Shown: positions 11,424 through 24,063, counted from the first letter of the stretch. The stretch: DNA of 64,000 nucleotides from Ehretia macrophylla (GCA_037974665.1 CM075771.1:34766425-34830424); one strand, 5' to 3'. Numbers and translations: made by a program. Notes: generated by a model from the sequence alone, not told the origin.

Positions 11424-14400
11424 TTAGATGCTCATTGGACTGTCTGGGTCGTTTGAAGCCGCAATTGCGGATTCAATTTGTACCTTTAATTGCTCTTTTT
11501 CCTCCTCCTCAGCCTGCACAAGAAAATGAATAAAAAACATTAATTAATATTAAATGACAAAACCACCATGTTAATAAGCTCTTGAATTATCAAATTTAAG
11601 GAAAGATGATGGACATTAGGCAAATTAATTGACATGAAAAAGAGCTAGAAAGACTCAATCTAGCTTTGCATGGATCGTTTTTATTTATTTATTTTTATTT
11701 TAATTGGAAGTCGGGGTTAGAACTATGAGAATAACTTTTTGAAAAATATAAATTCTGACTCCATAAAATCATTTTAAAGTGAGTTTGACTCTTTTCGACC
11801 CTACATATAGCAAGAGCTTCTTGGATGATTGCCCTTTCCACTTAGAATTTGCTTGACATGATAGATAAATTGTAGTGCTCGTGTCAATATATCCAATTAG
11901 TTGCATTTGACCCAAAAAAAACAAAGAACAAAATTCAGATGCACACTTGGGATTCAGTTTGACTTCTTGATTATGATTTCATAGCTTTGCTAGCATTATG
12001 TTTTTCTAATCTCTATATAAATATATATTTTTTTATGAAATTAGAAGATAAGTTTCAATCACCTTTAATGAACTTCAACATTGAAAGGCTGGAAATGCAC
12101 TTCTTAAAGAAATATATATGCTTATGAAAGCGACAACTAATAAGCAAACATCAAGAGTTGGATAGGGTCATTTTCTAGTTGGCTATAATTTAGATATTTT
12201 CTTTAATTAATAAGTCCCTGCCCCATATGTCTATACATAATCTAGATAATCTATCTATTCGAGACAACAATGATTTATTTCTATCAATAATATGAAATCT
12301 AAACTCTTGATTCGGTTGGTAATTATGATTAGTTTTTCAGGAATTAGGTGTTGTAGCCTCTTATCTAAGACCTAGATGTATGTTCTAAAGGCTCGTTGTA
12401 TTCACCGGGTTTGATTCTCATAACATATACGGTAATTAGAAAGATTTAATAGTGGTAAACTGTCTAAATTATTTTATTGTAATTACATTATCAATTTATT
12501 ATTATTAGTTATTTTATGATGGGACCCAAGTCGTTATCATGCACTTGCAAAACGAACCACATATACAAGAAAGGGAACAAAGAAAAAAGAAGGAAACATG
12601 CACTTGTGGATGACACACAAAACCATTAGGGGTGAGAAATTAACTTGATGCTCGAATTCAAATGGAGACTAAAATCTTCAAATCATTCGCAGCAAGCATA
12701 TATGTGCTCTCACTATTCACAACATTGTCTCTAATCTTTCACCTAAAAGTCAACTGCAAAATCTTAATTTTCCTCACTTGAACCAACAATGATTCAATTT
12801 ATTTGTTGACGGATTAGCAGCCTTCACGTGTGGGAGTTTGAAAATCGTATATATATATTCGAAGGAATCTAAGATTCTTTTTCAGTAAAATTATAACAAC
12901 TCAATTTAATCGTTGTATAAATAATATTTTTTTTATTATAGACTAATCAATTTTTTAAACTAAAAAATACGTTAACAATAATCATATATATAATAAAATT
13001 AACTAGAGTTACAATTTTCACTGTCATATATGTACATCCATTCCGAACCAACTATTTCATTTTCAATAAAATTTGTCCATTGACTTGGGGAAATGCATGC
13101 TGCATCTGTCATATTTTATTTTATTTATAATAATTTGAGGTCATCAAAGTGCAATTTTCACACTCTTGTGGGTGCAAATGACTAATGATTTGCCTTTTGG
13201 CTTCAATAATTGAATATTATGATTTCTACCCCCCCTAAATAACTAATTTATGTACTTTCTTGTGCTTGTAAACTTGTATCTAACTTATTTTAAAGGTTAT
13301 TTTTTTTTGTTCGAATATTTTAAAGGCTGTTGCCAGCTGAAAAAACCGAAATAACTGTACTAAATCTTATGCAAAACAGAATTGGAGGCTACTTTTTTTT
13401 ATTTAATTTTTTTTCTCCTTTCTTGTGGTAAACGATAAGAATAAAGTTGAACCTTTCATTATCATATCTCGATTGAAATGTAAGAAAACTTTAAATGAGT
13501 TAAATAGAGATATTAATTTTTTTTTTTTTTTAGGCACATGAAAAGTTAACAAAAGAGACCACTTTTCATAAACATAAATGATATCAACCCGACCTTATTA
13601 AGTAAAATAAAACTTAATTTAATTCGATTTGTTTTGATTTTGAATCTTTCACTAGAATCTCTCAAACGCCATCTACCAGACAATCTGGACACCAATAATA
13701 ATCATTGCCAGCAAAATTTTATGATGTCCTGTAATGCATAAAAGATCCATAGCCACTAATAAACTTTATTAAAGTGGTCCACCATAATTAGTCCATGGAC
13801 CCCATATCTCCCATACCAAATCTGTATATATGTCCATGAAATTAACATAAAAAAAGAAAAAGAAAAAACAAATTCTCAATCAATTTCTCAATTTAATATG
13901 ATAAACACCAGAAAAAATCAGGGTTGACACCATACATATTCCACATGTGAAACTAGAGTGTGGGAAGCAAAGAGTAAATGATCATTTTATTATATTGTAA
14001 CGTTACGAGTCAAATTTAAAAATTATAAATTATCTACATTAGCGAACTCTGTTCAGGGTTTTTTTTTTCTTCTTCAGATGAATCTTCAAAAGAAAAACAA
14101 AAGAAACAGAAATATGAAAAGAAAATAAGAGAGAGAGAAAGCAAAGAGAGTGACCTCAACAAAAACTGTCTTCAAAAGCTTGCCAGAGAAAGCAGTGATG
14201 TTGGCGGTAATGATTTTGAGCTTCAAAGATTCAAAGACCTCACAAAGCTTTACCATTGTGTCAGTTCTTTTACTGCATGTGAGGCTCACCACAATTGTCT
14301 TCTCTCCCATGGAAGATACCCTCAACTGTGTGTGTGCCATCATCATAAACGTCACACAATTTTTTTTTTTTTTTTGACCACATAAATTAACAACCCATTA

Positions 14401-15280
14401 TTTATTAAATTAACAATAATTAATTATATTTAATCACTATTAAAAATATTTTAATTAATTAATTAATGCTTTGTTTGCCATGGAGGGTAACCAACCTCAA
14501 GAACTTCAATGGGTGATGATCTTGACCCTCCTGAATCATAGCTTTGCTCGATCCTTGTTTTCTTAGATTTTGCAGAAATGGTTGCTTCTTGATCAAAATC
14601 AAACCCTGTGGTTCTCTTTGGCTTTCCAGATTCGAGCTGTGATATCTCTGCTTCAATTCTCCTCTCTTGTTCATGCAATTGCTGAATGTATTCAATTGCA
14701 TCTTTTATTATCGAGGCCTTGTCCATCTAACATAATGGAAAAAAAAAAAAAAAACCCCAATTAGGCTGCTCCTGTTTCACTCGCCGTTACTACGGGAATC
14801 GCTTTTGCTTTCTTTTTCGAAATAGTTGTAAAAAATAATGATAATATAATTTTTTATGTTGTTGAGTCACCTTACTAATGTTTGGGACCACTGCTCTTAG
14901 TGCAAAAAGTCTTTCGTTAAGCTTCTTCCTCCTATTTCTCTCCGAAACAATGTTCTTGGATGCCGAGGGTGATGATGAGTGTGCTCCATCTGGAGAACTC
15001 GAATCATAGTACCCTGAAAATGTTTCATCTAAATAACTGCAAAAAAAAAAAAGTAAATGATCGCGAGATTAGTACTTATCCATCATCAATGATGAAATTA
15101 TATGATCAATTAAGTCCACCGCGACGACGTTTGATGTTGTTGAGAATTATGAGTTTTTATTTTAAAATCAATTGAAATGAGGAAGAAAAGAAGAATTACT
15201 TACCCGACGTCGAGTTCTTCATTACGGAGGAACATATTTGTTTCCCAATAATGTTGATATTCTTCACCAATGTTATCCAT
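11424..15280 (-). CDS. bHLH35: bHLH35-type basic helix-loop-helix transcription factor
   Basis: Nuclear DNA-binding regulator. Five exons on the minus strand: 15204-15280, 14871-15036, 14496-14726, 14155-14325, 11424-11513 (735 nt, 244 aa, close to Arabidopsis bHLH35). Residues 1-26 start MDNIGEEYQHYW, and the family motif SGYYDSSSPDGA follows. The basic region and first helix (about 53-81) contain SERNRRKKLNERLFALR. MDKASIIKDAIEYIQQLH begins exon 3 as loop and second helix. An ACT-like domain (about 155-215) contains SLTCSKRTDTMVKLCEVFE. The protein ends NDPDSPMSI. The DNA-contact position that is His in classic E-box binders is Asn here (position 54, in SKNIVSER), as I recall for Arabidopsis bHLH35; Glu58 and Arg62 are kept. 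All splice sites are GT-AG. The start is the first ATG after a TATA box. Confidence 0.95.
11514..14154 (-). other. bHLH35: Unusually long last intron of bHLH35 (2.64 kb)
   Basis: The donor GTCACT follows VFVE and the acceptor is GTGCAG before AEEEEKEQ. The intron is very AT-rich with homopolymer runs and contains no ORF or transposon boundary that I can support. The gene's other introns are 144-170 nt. Confidence 0.85.
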
Positions 15281-15451
15281 CTTCTGGCAGTTGTGTGTGT
15301 TTGTTGTTGTTGTGGACTTGGAGGAGGGGGTTGGAAAAGAAACAAAGAGTGGGGAGAATTTAATAGTGATGCTTTCTTGGAACTATGGGTTATGTTATTA
15401 TTTGCTTTTAGTCTAAGTGTCTCAATTATGGTAGAGTGCCCACACTACGAA

Positions 15452-15459
15452 TATTTATA
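15452..15459 (-). promoter_or_regulatory. bHLH35: TATA box of bHLH35
   Basis: TATAAATA on the minus strand, about 170 bp upstream of the start codon at 15280, leaves room for a 5' leader of about 140 nt. Confidence 0.55.
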
Positions 15460-15491
15460 GGGGTTTTATACGAGGAAATATCTATATACAT

Positions 15492-15497
15492 CACGTG
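15492..15497. promoter_or_regulatory. G-box (CACGTG) upstream of the bHLH35 TATA box
   Basis: A palindromic CACGTG lies about 33 bp upstream of the TATA box, within ATCACGTGACGA. G-boxes are bound by bHLH and bZIP factors. Position supports a promoter role; function is inferred. Confidence 0.4.
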
Positions 15498-17456
15498 ACG
15501 AGGTGTTGATATCGGGAATAAATATGATTATAATTTTATAGTATTATAAATGAGATTTAATAAATATATATTATGGATATAATTATAAAAAATTATATAA
15601 AACCATTTTAACACTATAATGAAGAAATAATAATGAATAATTTATAAATAATTAAATATTAAATTCTGTTTATAATATCATAATATTATTATATTACAAG
15701 AAATCTAATTTTATTTGGCCTCGTTGCTTCTTAGAAAGAGATCTTGGTCGTCCATAATAGAGTGTGGTCTACAAGGCCGCGTAGACTTTCACACAACCGT
15801 TGATAGTGAGACTTTTCACTGTTGCTTATTTTGGCGCGTATTTCAACAATATAGTCTGTTTATGTTGCCACGTCACCCCTGACATTGACCCTTCAAAGCC
15901 ATTTTGGTCGTTTTATTAATGAATGGTCTTCAAAACGTCTTAAACTTTAACGTTTTAAACTCAAGCCGTGGATCCATCTCAACAAATAGATCTATGCACC
16001 TTACTAAGAGAATAAGGTTCACGGTGGTTTTGAAGACCAACTCTTTTATTAGCCCTTCTCTTTCACATGTTGACAATTTGACTGCTGGTGTTCTTAGTCT
16101 AATTATTAGATTAAGCGTGTTACATTTCCTGATAACATGTGAGTTTACTGTACATCTACACACCGACCAATGGGAACAAGACAAGGAATTGTTATGTTAT
16201 AATAATTCAATATTTTTAATTACGGACAAATTTAAAATATTTTGTTAATATAAATTAAATAATTTTGAACGTCAAAATTAGTAGACATAAGGGGTTTAAC
16301 GGAAGGCAAAAATTCTTTTACAAACTAAAATATAAGAATATTTTAAAATATTTTATAGTATCAACGACGATTACAACTTTTACAACTCTAAGCTCATCCT
16401 CGTGGGCACAGATCCAATTTATAGTTAATATGTGTAGTAACTAATCCAATAAATTTTTTTAAAAAATATTTATGCATTTTGTCCATTGACCCAAACGTTT
16501 ACTTAAATATTTATATATTTTAAAACAAAAATCAATCACTCGATCAATAAAATAATATTAATATATTATAAAATTACGTGTTATAGTCTCCGTCTTGTCC
16601 GTTCGTTTTAGGCCATCATTAAGTTTTGGTCAGATACAGTGTTTGTCGTACTTGAGCATTAGCTCCATGGAAACAAGAACCTTCATAGAAAGGAAACCAA
16701 AAATAGAAGAGGGCGGGCGGGGCTAATTAATTATAATTAATCCCAAATTTTATTATATTATTCTTTTATTTAAATATTTTTTTAATTGGAATTAGCTTAT
16801 TCTTTTGGACTTTTACTTTATACTTGTAGATGGGTTCAATGTATTTTACAAATATTTTTAATTTGATATTCAAATTACAAAGTAAACTAAATAAAAGAAT
16901 TGTATGTGAACATGATATGTTAGATAAAATAGAGAGGACTATTGAAGTAAAATTAATATAGATAGTTATGTAAAATAAAGAAACAATAATTTCACTCTTT
17001 ATAATAAAATAAAAATAAAAAGACTGTTAGAGATGACTTTATAGACTGAACATAAAGTTAGCATCATCTAGTTTTCCTTTTAAAGTATAAGAGATATTAG
17101 GGGTATATTATGACTTGCCTGAAAATGATAGTCTATAAACTGGATTAATCCCTACTAAATGACTAGCTAAGAATTAATAATATGAGAATAAGAAACTAAG
17201 GGCTTTCTGGAAAAGTATTAGAATTGTTTTCAAAGACGAGAGTATATATAGACAAGCCTTTTCCTTTTATAAATCTACTTCTCGAAAACTTCTTTGAAAA
17301 TTTTTGAAAGAGAAAAAACCTAGAACTTGATATGAAGAAAAATTTAAAAATCTTTTATATATAATATAATATAATATAATCTCATTTGATGTTACCTAGC
17401 AAAAAAAAAGAAAAAAGAAAAAAAAATGTTTATTTTTATTTTTATATCAAAGTAGG
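15498..17456. other. bHLH35 upstream region, no gene seen
   Basis: AT-rich flank. A less AT-rich patch at 15715-15910 contains CCACGTCA (ABRE-like) and TTGACC (W-box-like) motifs that could belong to the promoter. The open frames at 15904-16248 (+) and 15930-16184 (-) resemble nothing known to me. Confidence 0.5.
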
Positions 17457-17961
17457 TGTGACATCCCACATCGGTGGGAAATAATATAATTGCGTGATTT
17501 ATAAGTGAGTGTTGTATATATATAAATAATAACTTGGGTTAACCATGTTGGAGCAGTAGAAAAGAGGCTCAAGTGATTTTTTTCTTATACTTACAACATC
17601 AGTCTCACCTGCAGGCCTTGAGTGTTGGACTTAGGGCGTGACAGAGTAGTATTAAGAGTCGGTCACTAGTTAGTGCAGGAACTAAGTGTTATGCAGGACA
17701 AATTGTTATACCATGAAAGCGATGGGAGTCCTTCTTCAACTCGTAGGAGCCACTTCTAGAATCCTACACCACTTGGTTGGTTCTGCGTGTATGTACCCCT
17801 GACGAAGACGTCAATTCTTTAATGGCGGGTGTTTGTGACATCTCACATCGATAGGAGATAATGTGATTGTGTGGTTTATGCGGGTGTTGTATGTATAAGA
17901 GATACCTTGGGTTAACTATTTTGGACAAGTAGAAAAATGGTTTAAGTAGTTATTTTCTTAT
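17457..17961 (+). mobile_element. TRIM (miniature LTR retrotransposon), copy 1
   Basis: A 187-bp LTR (17457-17643) starts TGTGACATCCCACATCGG and ends GGGCGTGACA. It is followed directly by TAGTATTAAGAGTCGG, a decayed form of the initiator-Met tRNA primer site TGGTATCAGAGC. A second LTR starts at 17834 (TGTGACATCTCACATCG) after a purine-rich AATGGCGGGTG and is recognisable to about 17961, where the match stops. The interior of about 190 bp has no coding capacity. LTR and interior sizes fit TRIM elements. A further partial LTR repeat follows at about 17961-18000. Confidence 0.75.
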
Positions 17962-18282
17962 GTGATTATGTGGTTTATACGGGTGTTGTATATATATATA
18001 TGTACGTATATGTATATATATAATAAACCCCAAATTGCAGCATTATTTGTTGTTTGGTACAAGGCAAAAGAAATGGGGATAAAACTGTTGCATTATATAG
18101 GGTTTTGTAAATTTTCATCTTGTGGATATTACATTCTCGATCACTTTACTAAACTTAAAGAGTTCCACTCTTTCTCAAACTATAATCTCAAAATCTGATC
18201 CTTACTTAGTACTATAATAAGTCTGCTGATTCCCTTTTCACTAATTCTCAAAAATAAGAAATTGTAAGGGCGGTGACTCAAT

Positions 18283-19154
18283 TAGGGCTGATAATGAAAC
18301 GAGTTTGGGAGGGAGAGTCGCTTAAAAGATCCTTGTAACACCCAACCCACCACCGTGTTTTTCAATCCCTTCCCCTCCCTCGTCCCGTCCCTCTATCCTC
18401 GTGGGGAATGAGAATTACCTGTTTTATTATTTTAAACGGGTGTGATCGAGATTAAGTTTAATTTAAAATACGTAACTTCAAAATATAGATTAAAGTTATA
18501 ACATATAATGAATATAAATTTAGGTGTTAGATATTTCTCGAACATAAATTACATATTGAGTCACGTGCTTCCACTTAAATACTAAAAATAACATTATAAC
18601 AACTAAGTCTCATGTATTAAAAATAAATTCTAACTAAAATCATTGTGTATGAGAACTACAAGTAAAAAAAGGGATACTTCGTTGTATTATGAAAAGCGAT
18701 TTGATTACATTTTATTTTTTTTTATCGCAACATATAATCAGTAATTGTAGATCTCTAAAATATTACCCATAATTATATTATTTAAAATTATTTTGAAGCA
18801 TAACCCGGAATAATTAACAGTTCTCTCTAATCCACTGTGATTAACAATGAAATTGAAGTATTCATGATTGTAAAGGCCAACTAATGGCATGTAGCGTTTT
18901 GATTAAAAAGATTATAAATTTTTTTCTCTTCCATTTCAGTAATTCTTGGTCAAGTGTCATTTTTCTAAGGTTTTATATTTATAACTGTAAAGTTGTATAA
19001 CATATGTAAGAACTAAAAATATACGAATAATTAAAATTTTATGCGGTGTGGGTTTTGTAGGGCGGAGAATGTTTATCTCCGCGTCCATCCCCGTCCCCAC
19101 ACAGGGATTAAAAGTTAATCTCCACCCGCTTTCCATTCTTCATTTGCCACCCTA
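18283..19154. mobile_element. Possible hAT-like non-autonomous element
   Basis: The ends resemble each other in inverted orientation (TAGGGCTGATAATGA at the left, TAGGGTGGCAAATGA from the right). Both flank CCCC/GGGG-rich sub-terminal sequence (18355-18410, 19030-19140). There is no ORF and no clear 8-bp target duplication. A fragment with similar C-rich sequence is at 37695-37800. Confidence 0.38.
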
Positions 19155-20108
19155 ATACCCTCCTTATTTAGGGCGAGTGTGGGGAGGGTACTCGGAAAAT
19201 CCACTCCTAGACTTGATCAAATGGTATCCCAAAGAAAATGGAGGTCATAAGTGGCCAACTAATCAGCACAACGATTAGTTTCAAAGACATAGGTTAATTG
19301 GAACCCCTCATTGCTTTGACCACATATACTTGAAATCTTCAAGGAGAAACCTTTGTGGGTTGGTTCTGGGGGATTTTAGCTTTGATTAATATTATTTAAC
19401 TCTTGATTGATTTAGAGTATGTATTAGGACACACATTATATTATGAAGTTTATAACTTTAGAATTGACCTAATTGAATTCCTCATCATAAAATAAAAAAA
19501 GAAGTTGGAATTAATGGCCAAATGGAATCCTATGATTGAAGAAAGTTTTTCATTATAAAACAAACGTTGGAAAAGAATAATTCCATTTTCAAGTCAAGGG
19601 AAAATGTCAAGATCCCAAGTGTTTAGGGATAATTTGATGCATTCCAGTTGGTTACACCTTTTTCGTTTTTAATGGAAGTAATTTTCCCGACAAAAATAAA
19701 GTTTTATACCTCTATTGGCGCTCCTGCTTTTTTTAGACGATGACCTATCATTTTCAATAATGGTTTCCCTGGTCATGCCATTGCCCATGTTTTGGTCTTC
19801 CTCCTCCCATGCATGGTGACCTCACTAATGGCCTACTAGCTTACATCACTACGGATTCTGATCAAGTCAAGTCTGTGCAATGATCCATCACTTTATACTT
19901 TCTCTGGTTCTATTGCGGCTGGACTATGAGTCCACTCGTCTACACCAGTAATTCCAAACTCAGGCTGGATTATGAGTCCTTGAGTCTACACCATTGATAC
20001 CAAACTTGTAATTATTTTTTTTTTGTCAAACCAAGAAATTGAATGCACATTATGAAAGAATACACGTCATAGACCATAATGGACGGTGGATTGAGGATAA
20101 ACTGTGTC
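19155..20108. other. No gene seen; includes a 46-bp tandem duplication
   Basis: Unremarkable AT-rich sequence. At 19917-19962 and 19963-20008 a 46-bp unit beginning GGCTGGAYTATGAGTCC is repeated head to tail with several differences. Confidence 0.5.
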
Positions 20109-20246
20109 ATGTATCATGAAATGGAGATAAACACCTTTGCAACTTCTAAATGGTTCCAAAGCAGTTCTCTTGGTCAATCTAACTTTATATGATATATGAC
20201 CTCTCCTAGTCATATTTGTAGCATCTCAAGAATTATGAAATTCTAG
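20109..20246. repeat. Direct repeat, copy 1 (partner at 22544-22668)
   Basis: About 130 bp containing GTATCATGAAATGGAG, CCTTTGCAACTTC and GATATATGACCTCTC recurs in the same order and orientation at 22544-22668, with a further partial copy around 22470-22500. The two copies flank the stretch that contains the hAT element. Confidence 0.65.
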
Positions 20247-20574
20247 TAAAAAAATCAAGTGGCATTAAGATGAGTAGTTCAAAATTATGTATGGTGATTT
20301 TAAAGTTTATAATTTTTTTTTGTGGAAGAGATTTTATATTCTAACATCCAGCTCACATATGACCCGATTTCAGGAAGCAGCCTTTTGAATACATGATCTA
20401 ATATTGGGATAAGTAAGTCAAGGAGATGAGCTGGTATTGAGTGAATTAGTTAGGTGAAGATGGACACACGTAGACAAACATGAATGGATTTAGGGCCAAA
20501 CTACTCTAGTACTATGTATACGAATCATAGAGTTTAATTCTAAAACTAATTTATGTTAGTGGGCAGGATATTGA

Positions 20575-20850
20575 TCCTCTCGACCATGGGGGACAATGGG
20601 GCAGATATCAAAAGCGAGGCCCAGCACGATAGGTTGCGTTTGGTTGGGCCGAAGCCCAAAGCCCCAAGGATCAAGGGTCAATGGTTCAGAAACTAAAGAA
20701 GGAATGAATAGACTGCTTAAATTAGGGAGGACCTCACTCCGGAAATTTGATAGGATCAGCAGGCGCCCAGAATCATTTCATTACCAGACCTAGAGTTCAA
20801 TCGTTGCTCTGCAGGTCACGGGTCCATTGGTAATAAAAGGAAGGCAAGAG
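20575..20850. repeat. GC-richer unclassified repeat into which the hAT element inserted
   Basis: The composition differs sharply from the flanks, with GGCCCAGCACG- and GGGCCGAAGCCC-like runs. It continues on the far side of the hAT insertion (22256 to about 22340, GGTCCTGGACACGACAATCG). It resembles an LTR fragment in style, but I cannot classify it. Confidence 0.35.
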
Positions 20851-22263
20851 TAGAGATAGCATTTGGACTAGCCCGACACAGCCCGACCCTACCCGGCCGA
20901 ATTGTGTGTAAAGAAAAATTGAGTCCGGCTCGGCATATATGTTTGGTGGGCCGAGTTGAGCTAGGCTCAATTTTTAGAATATAGAACCCAACTCGTCCCA
21001 CGAGCCCGCTATCATGAGTCCCGAATTGAGTTGGGTTAGGGTGGGCTAGCCCATATACATATATATTAAAATTTAAACTTAATATTTTTAAGGAAAGTTA
21101 ATTTAACTATTAACGAAACAGTACACAAGTTAATTATTAATATTAATAATTAACTTAAACGATAAAATACAACTCAATATAACAAACTATAAGTTAATGA
21201 GACACAAATACATAGATGATATAAATATGAAAATAAAACATTACATAAATGCTTGAGGAAAGCTACTGTAAAAGTTTTTCATTTTGTTATGCTCGTTGCA
21301 GAGGTGTTGGGCCTGCTAGTAGTGGTAGTGGGTTTGGTGGTAGCGGTAGTTGAATAACTATTTCAAGATTAAAATAGTTTGTGACATTTGGTTGTTGAGA
21401 TATAAGGTGTCTTACAACTGTCCCAATTTTAAAGTTACGTAGAAATATAAATTGATATTGATAATAGTTACAAATTATATACCCCTGTTCTTCAAAGTAC
21501 GTAAGATGATTCCAAACTTCTAACGAATGTAATCGTCGTGAAAGATTTTATTCTTCCACGGACATAGTTATATATAATGTTGTAGACTTATAGTAAAATA
21601 AAGTTGAATATACTAAGTGACTAAAGCACTGTCACTAAGTATTTATAAGAAAAATTATATGTACAATTATAAAAATTGTAAAAAAAAATTGTACCTAAAA
21701 TCTTTTAAAAAAAATTGTATGAAGGGATTTAAAGTTGCAAGTTGCAAACTTGCGATATTATAAAAAAGGTTTGATAACAAGTCATTTAATATTAACTTAA
21801 GAAATACATTTGCTACTTTTTATTATTAGTTTGTTAAAAAATATAAATACTACGACTTGTTAGTTTATTTTTTTTAAAAATAGTTACTACGATTTGCATT
21901 GCATACATAAAGTATAATATTTTAATTTTTTTAAATAAGTGAGCCCAAATTGTGCTTAATTTGTGTTGATACCGAGTTGGGCTCGAGATGGGCCTTATCT
22001 GGGCTTGAGCTAGGCCTGGGCTGGGCTGTGCTTCGACCTGGGCTGGGCTAATGGGTTGGGTTGAGCTGGGCCTGAACTCAAATGAGCCTAAGCTCAAATG
22101 GGCTGGGTTAGAAATTATATGATCCAACTCGGCCCACATATATATGGTGGGGTGGGCCGAGTCGAGCCCACTACCAACAGAGCTGGGTTGGGCCCGAATT
22201 TTCGTGTGTTGGGCTGTGTTGGGCCTGTGTCAGCCCAACCCAAATACCACCTCTAGGCAGGAG
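20843..22263. mobile_element. Non-autonomous hAT element (1.4 kb)
   Basis: 20851-22255 has inverted ends TAGAGATAGCATTTGG (left) and TAGAGGTGGTATTTGG (right, other strand). The flanking 8-bp copies GGCAAGAG (20843-20850) and GGCAGGAG (22256-22263) differ at one base, matching the hAT target-duplication length. Sub-terminal regions (20870-21060, 21950-22240) are dense in GGGCCGAG/AGCCCGAC-type repeats, typical of hAT transposase-binding zones. There is no intact transposase; 21300-21350 could be a decayed N-terminus. Confidence 0.78.
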
Positions 22264-22543
22264 GGTCCTGGACACGACAATCGATAGTGGTTGTCACTAG
22301 GAACAACACCTCATTGGGGCCCAAATCAGAAAAGGATTTTAGTGCTTACCTAACAAAGCCTCTACAATCTTAATTGTGAATTATGAGGGGTCACTGATTG
22401 AGTAACCTAAGATATTATAAAATAATTTTAAAATTTATAATTTTTTCATGTGAGAGAGATTATATATTCTAACACGATATATGACCTCTTATATATTCAT
22501 GTTTGCAGCATGCTACGAATTATGGAGATCTATGAAAGACGGT

Positions 22544-22668
22544 CACGTATCATGAAATGGAGAAAACCTTTGCAACTTCAAAATGCTTCCAAAGTAGTCG
22601 TTTGATTTATGTGATACGATATATGACCTCTCATATTCATATTTGCAGTATGTTAAAATCAAGAAATC
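22544..22668. repeat. Direct repeat, copy 2
   Basis: Partner of 20109-20246, same orientation, with small indels. Confidence 0.65.
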
Positions 22669-22737
22669 CTATTTTAAAATTGATTGAGTATTAGAAAGAG
22701 TAAATCAAGATCTTATATAATAGTTTGTTAAAATTTA

Positions 22738-22918
22738 GGGTTTATGACCTATTGGATCCTTTATCTTTTTCGCTATTATCTATTTCGTCCCTCATCTTTA
22801 AAACGGATATAGGTAAGTCCCTTATCTTTTAAATGTGTGTCACCGTCAGTCCTTCCATCCAAAAAGTAACGGATTAGTTACCTGGTGAGCACATGACAAT
22901 TTTTTGTAGGGGTTTTAT
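22738..22918 (+). repeat. Left terminal inverted repeat of the MULE
   Basis: Matches the reverse complement of 28857-29038, including TCTTTAAAACGGA and GTGAGCACATGACAATTTTTT. It probably contains promoter signals for the GRF gene, as TIRs do in MuDR. Confidence 0.9.
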
Positions 22919-23628
22919 TGTCTTTTTAGCGTGGTCAGCATATATCCCTTATGCCTTACCCAACTATACCCGATTCACAACCTATAAACCAAATCTAAAA
23001 TCCATAATTATTTAAAACCCTTATCCCCCAAATCCCCCAAATCCCTAAATTTCTTCATCCCTAAAATGCCAATTCTTTTCAGTCATCTTGCACTTCTCTT
23101 TTTAGCGTCGTGAGCTTGTAGGAGAGATTTTAGCATCGTCATCTTGCATTCCCGTCAGCGCTCCATGACTGAGGTAAACTTCTCATCACTGAAGTCGTCA
23201 TCTTGCATTCGTTCGAGCATGCCATTTCACCCAGTACAAAAGCTTCATAACCCATTTTATGAGCAATGTCCATTTGTTCCGTTTTCTTTAATTTTTTTGT
23301 TCCGTTTTCATTGCATTCCCGATGTGAAGAATCGTTTGTCGTCAATGCATAGAAGTTGTAATTAACTCTATTTGATTGTTGTTTAGTAATGTTTGGAATT
23401 AAAAGTGACTAAATTTCATGCTCTTTGTTGGTATAAGCTACTAAATTCAATGAATTAAAGGAAAATCAACTTTTGATTTTCCTGAAAATTTATGAATGTT
23501 TTCTTATTGTTTGAGTAGTGACTTACTCATTTATATGTTAATTTCAGTGAATTTTGTGAATTTACTAATAATTGATATTGGTCAAATTTCATTGAATTTT
23601 GTGCATTAGGGAATTTCGCTTAATCACC

Positions 23629-23961
23629 ATGGCAGCAGTGTGTTTTTGCGGAAAACAGGGCAAAGTTATCACCTCATGGACTGACTACAATCCAGGGAGG
23701 AAGTTTATACGTTGCGAAGGTTACCTTGAGGGTAAAGGCTGTGGTTTTTTTGATTGGATTGATCCTCCAATGTGTGCAAGGAGTAAACAAATAATTCCCG
23801 GTTTGCTAAGGGCTATGAATAGGAAAGATGCCGAATTGCAAGAACTGCGTGAACAACATGAAGTTGAGAAAAAGAGATTAAAGAAGTACTTCTGGTGGCT
23901 GATCTTTTGCATTTGTTGCATTGGAATACTTATAGAGATGTTAATAAGTAGGTCTAGTTGA
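23629..23961 (+). CDS. GRF-zinc-finger, coiled-coil, membrane-anchored small protein of the MULE
   Basis: 110 aa. Residues 1-47 form a GRF-type zinc finger: Cys5, Cys7, Cys29 and Cys38 with the signatures NPGRKFIRC and CGFFDW. GRF fingers in other proteins bind single-stranded nucleic acid. Residues 64-86 are charged and helical (coiled coil likely), followed by a hydrophobic segment (87-106, starting YFWWLIFC) and a short tail. The start ATG is in a good context (CACCATGG). An AG acceptor at 23608-23609 suggests an upstream non-coding exon, with a possible donor at about 23174. The gene sits inside the MULE, convergent with its transposase, in the place mudrB has in MuDR, but shows no likeness to MURB that I can see. 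Similar small GRF proteins are abundant in plant genomes. Its role is unknown; the frame is intact here. Confidence 0.8.
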   Translation: MAAVCFCGKQGKVITSWTDYNPGRKFIRCEGYLEGKGCGFFDWIDPPMCARSKQIIPGLLRAMNRKDAELQELREQHEVEKKRLKKYFWWLIFCICCIGILIEMLISRSS

Positions 23962-24063
23962 TTCATTATGATGAAGACTAGTTTAATTTGCGTTGTATGT
24001 TGGTTTAGATATGTACCAATGTAGTTGTTGATTTGTGAAAATCAACAAATTTTGTAAATTGTA

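Noticed and set aside
18275-19162. 8-bp target duplication for the hAT-like element at 18283-19154
   Set aside because: The flanks (GACTCAAT and ATACCCTC) do not match, so the boundaries stay tentative.
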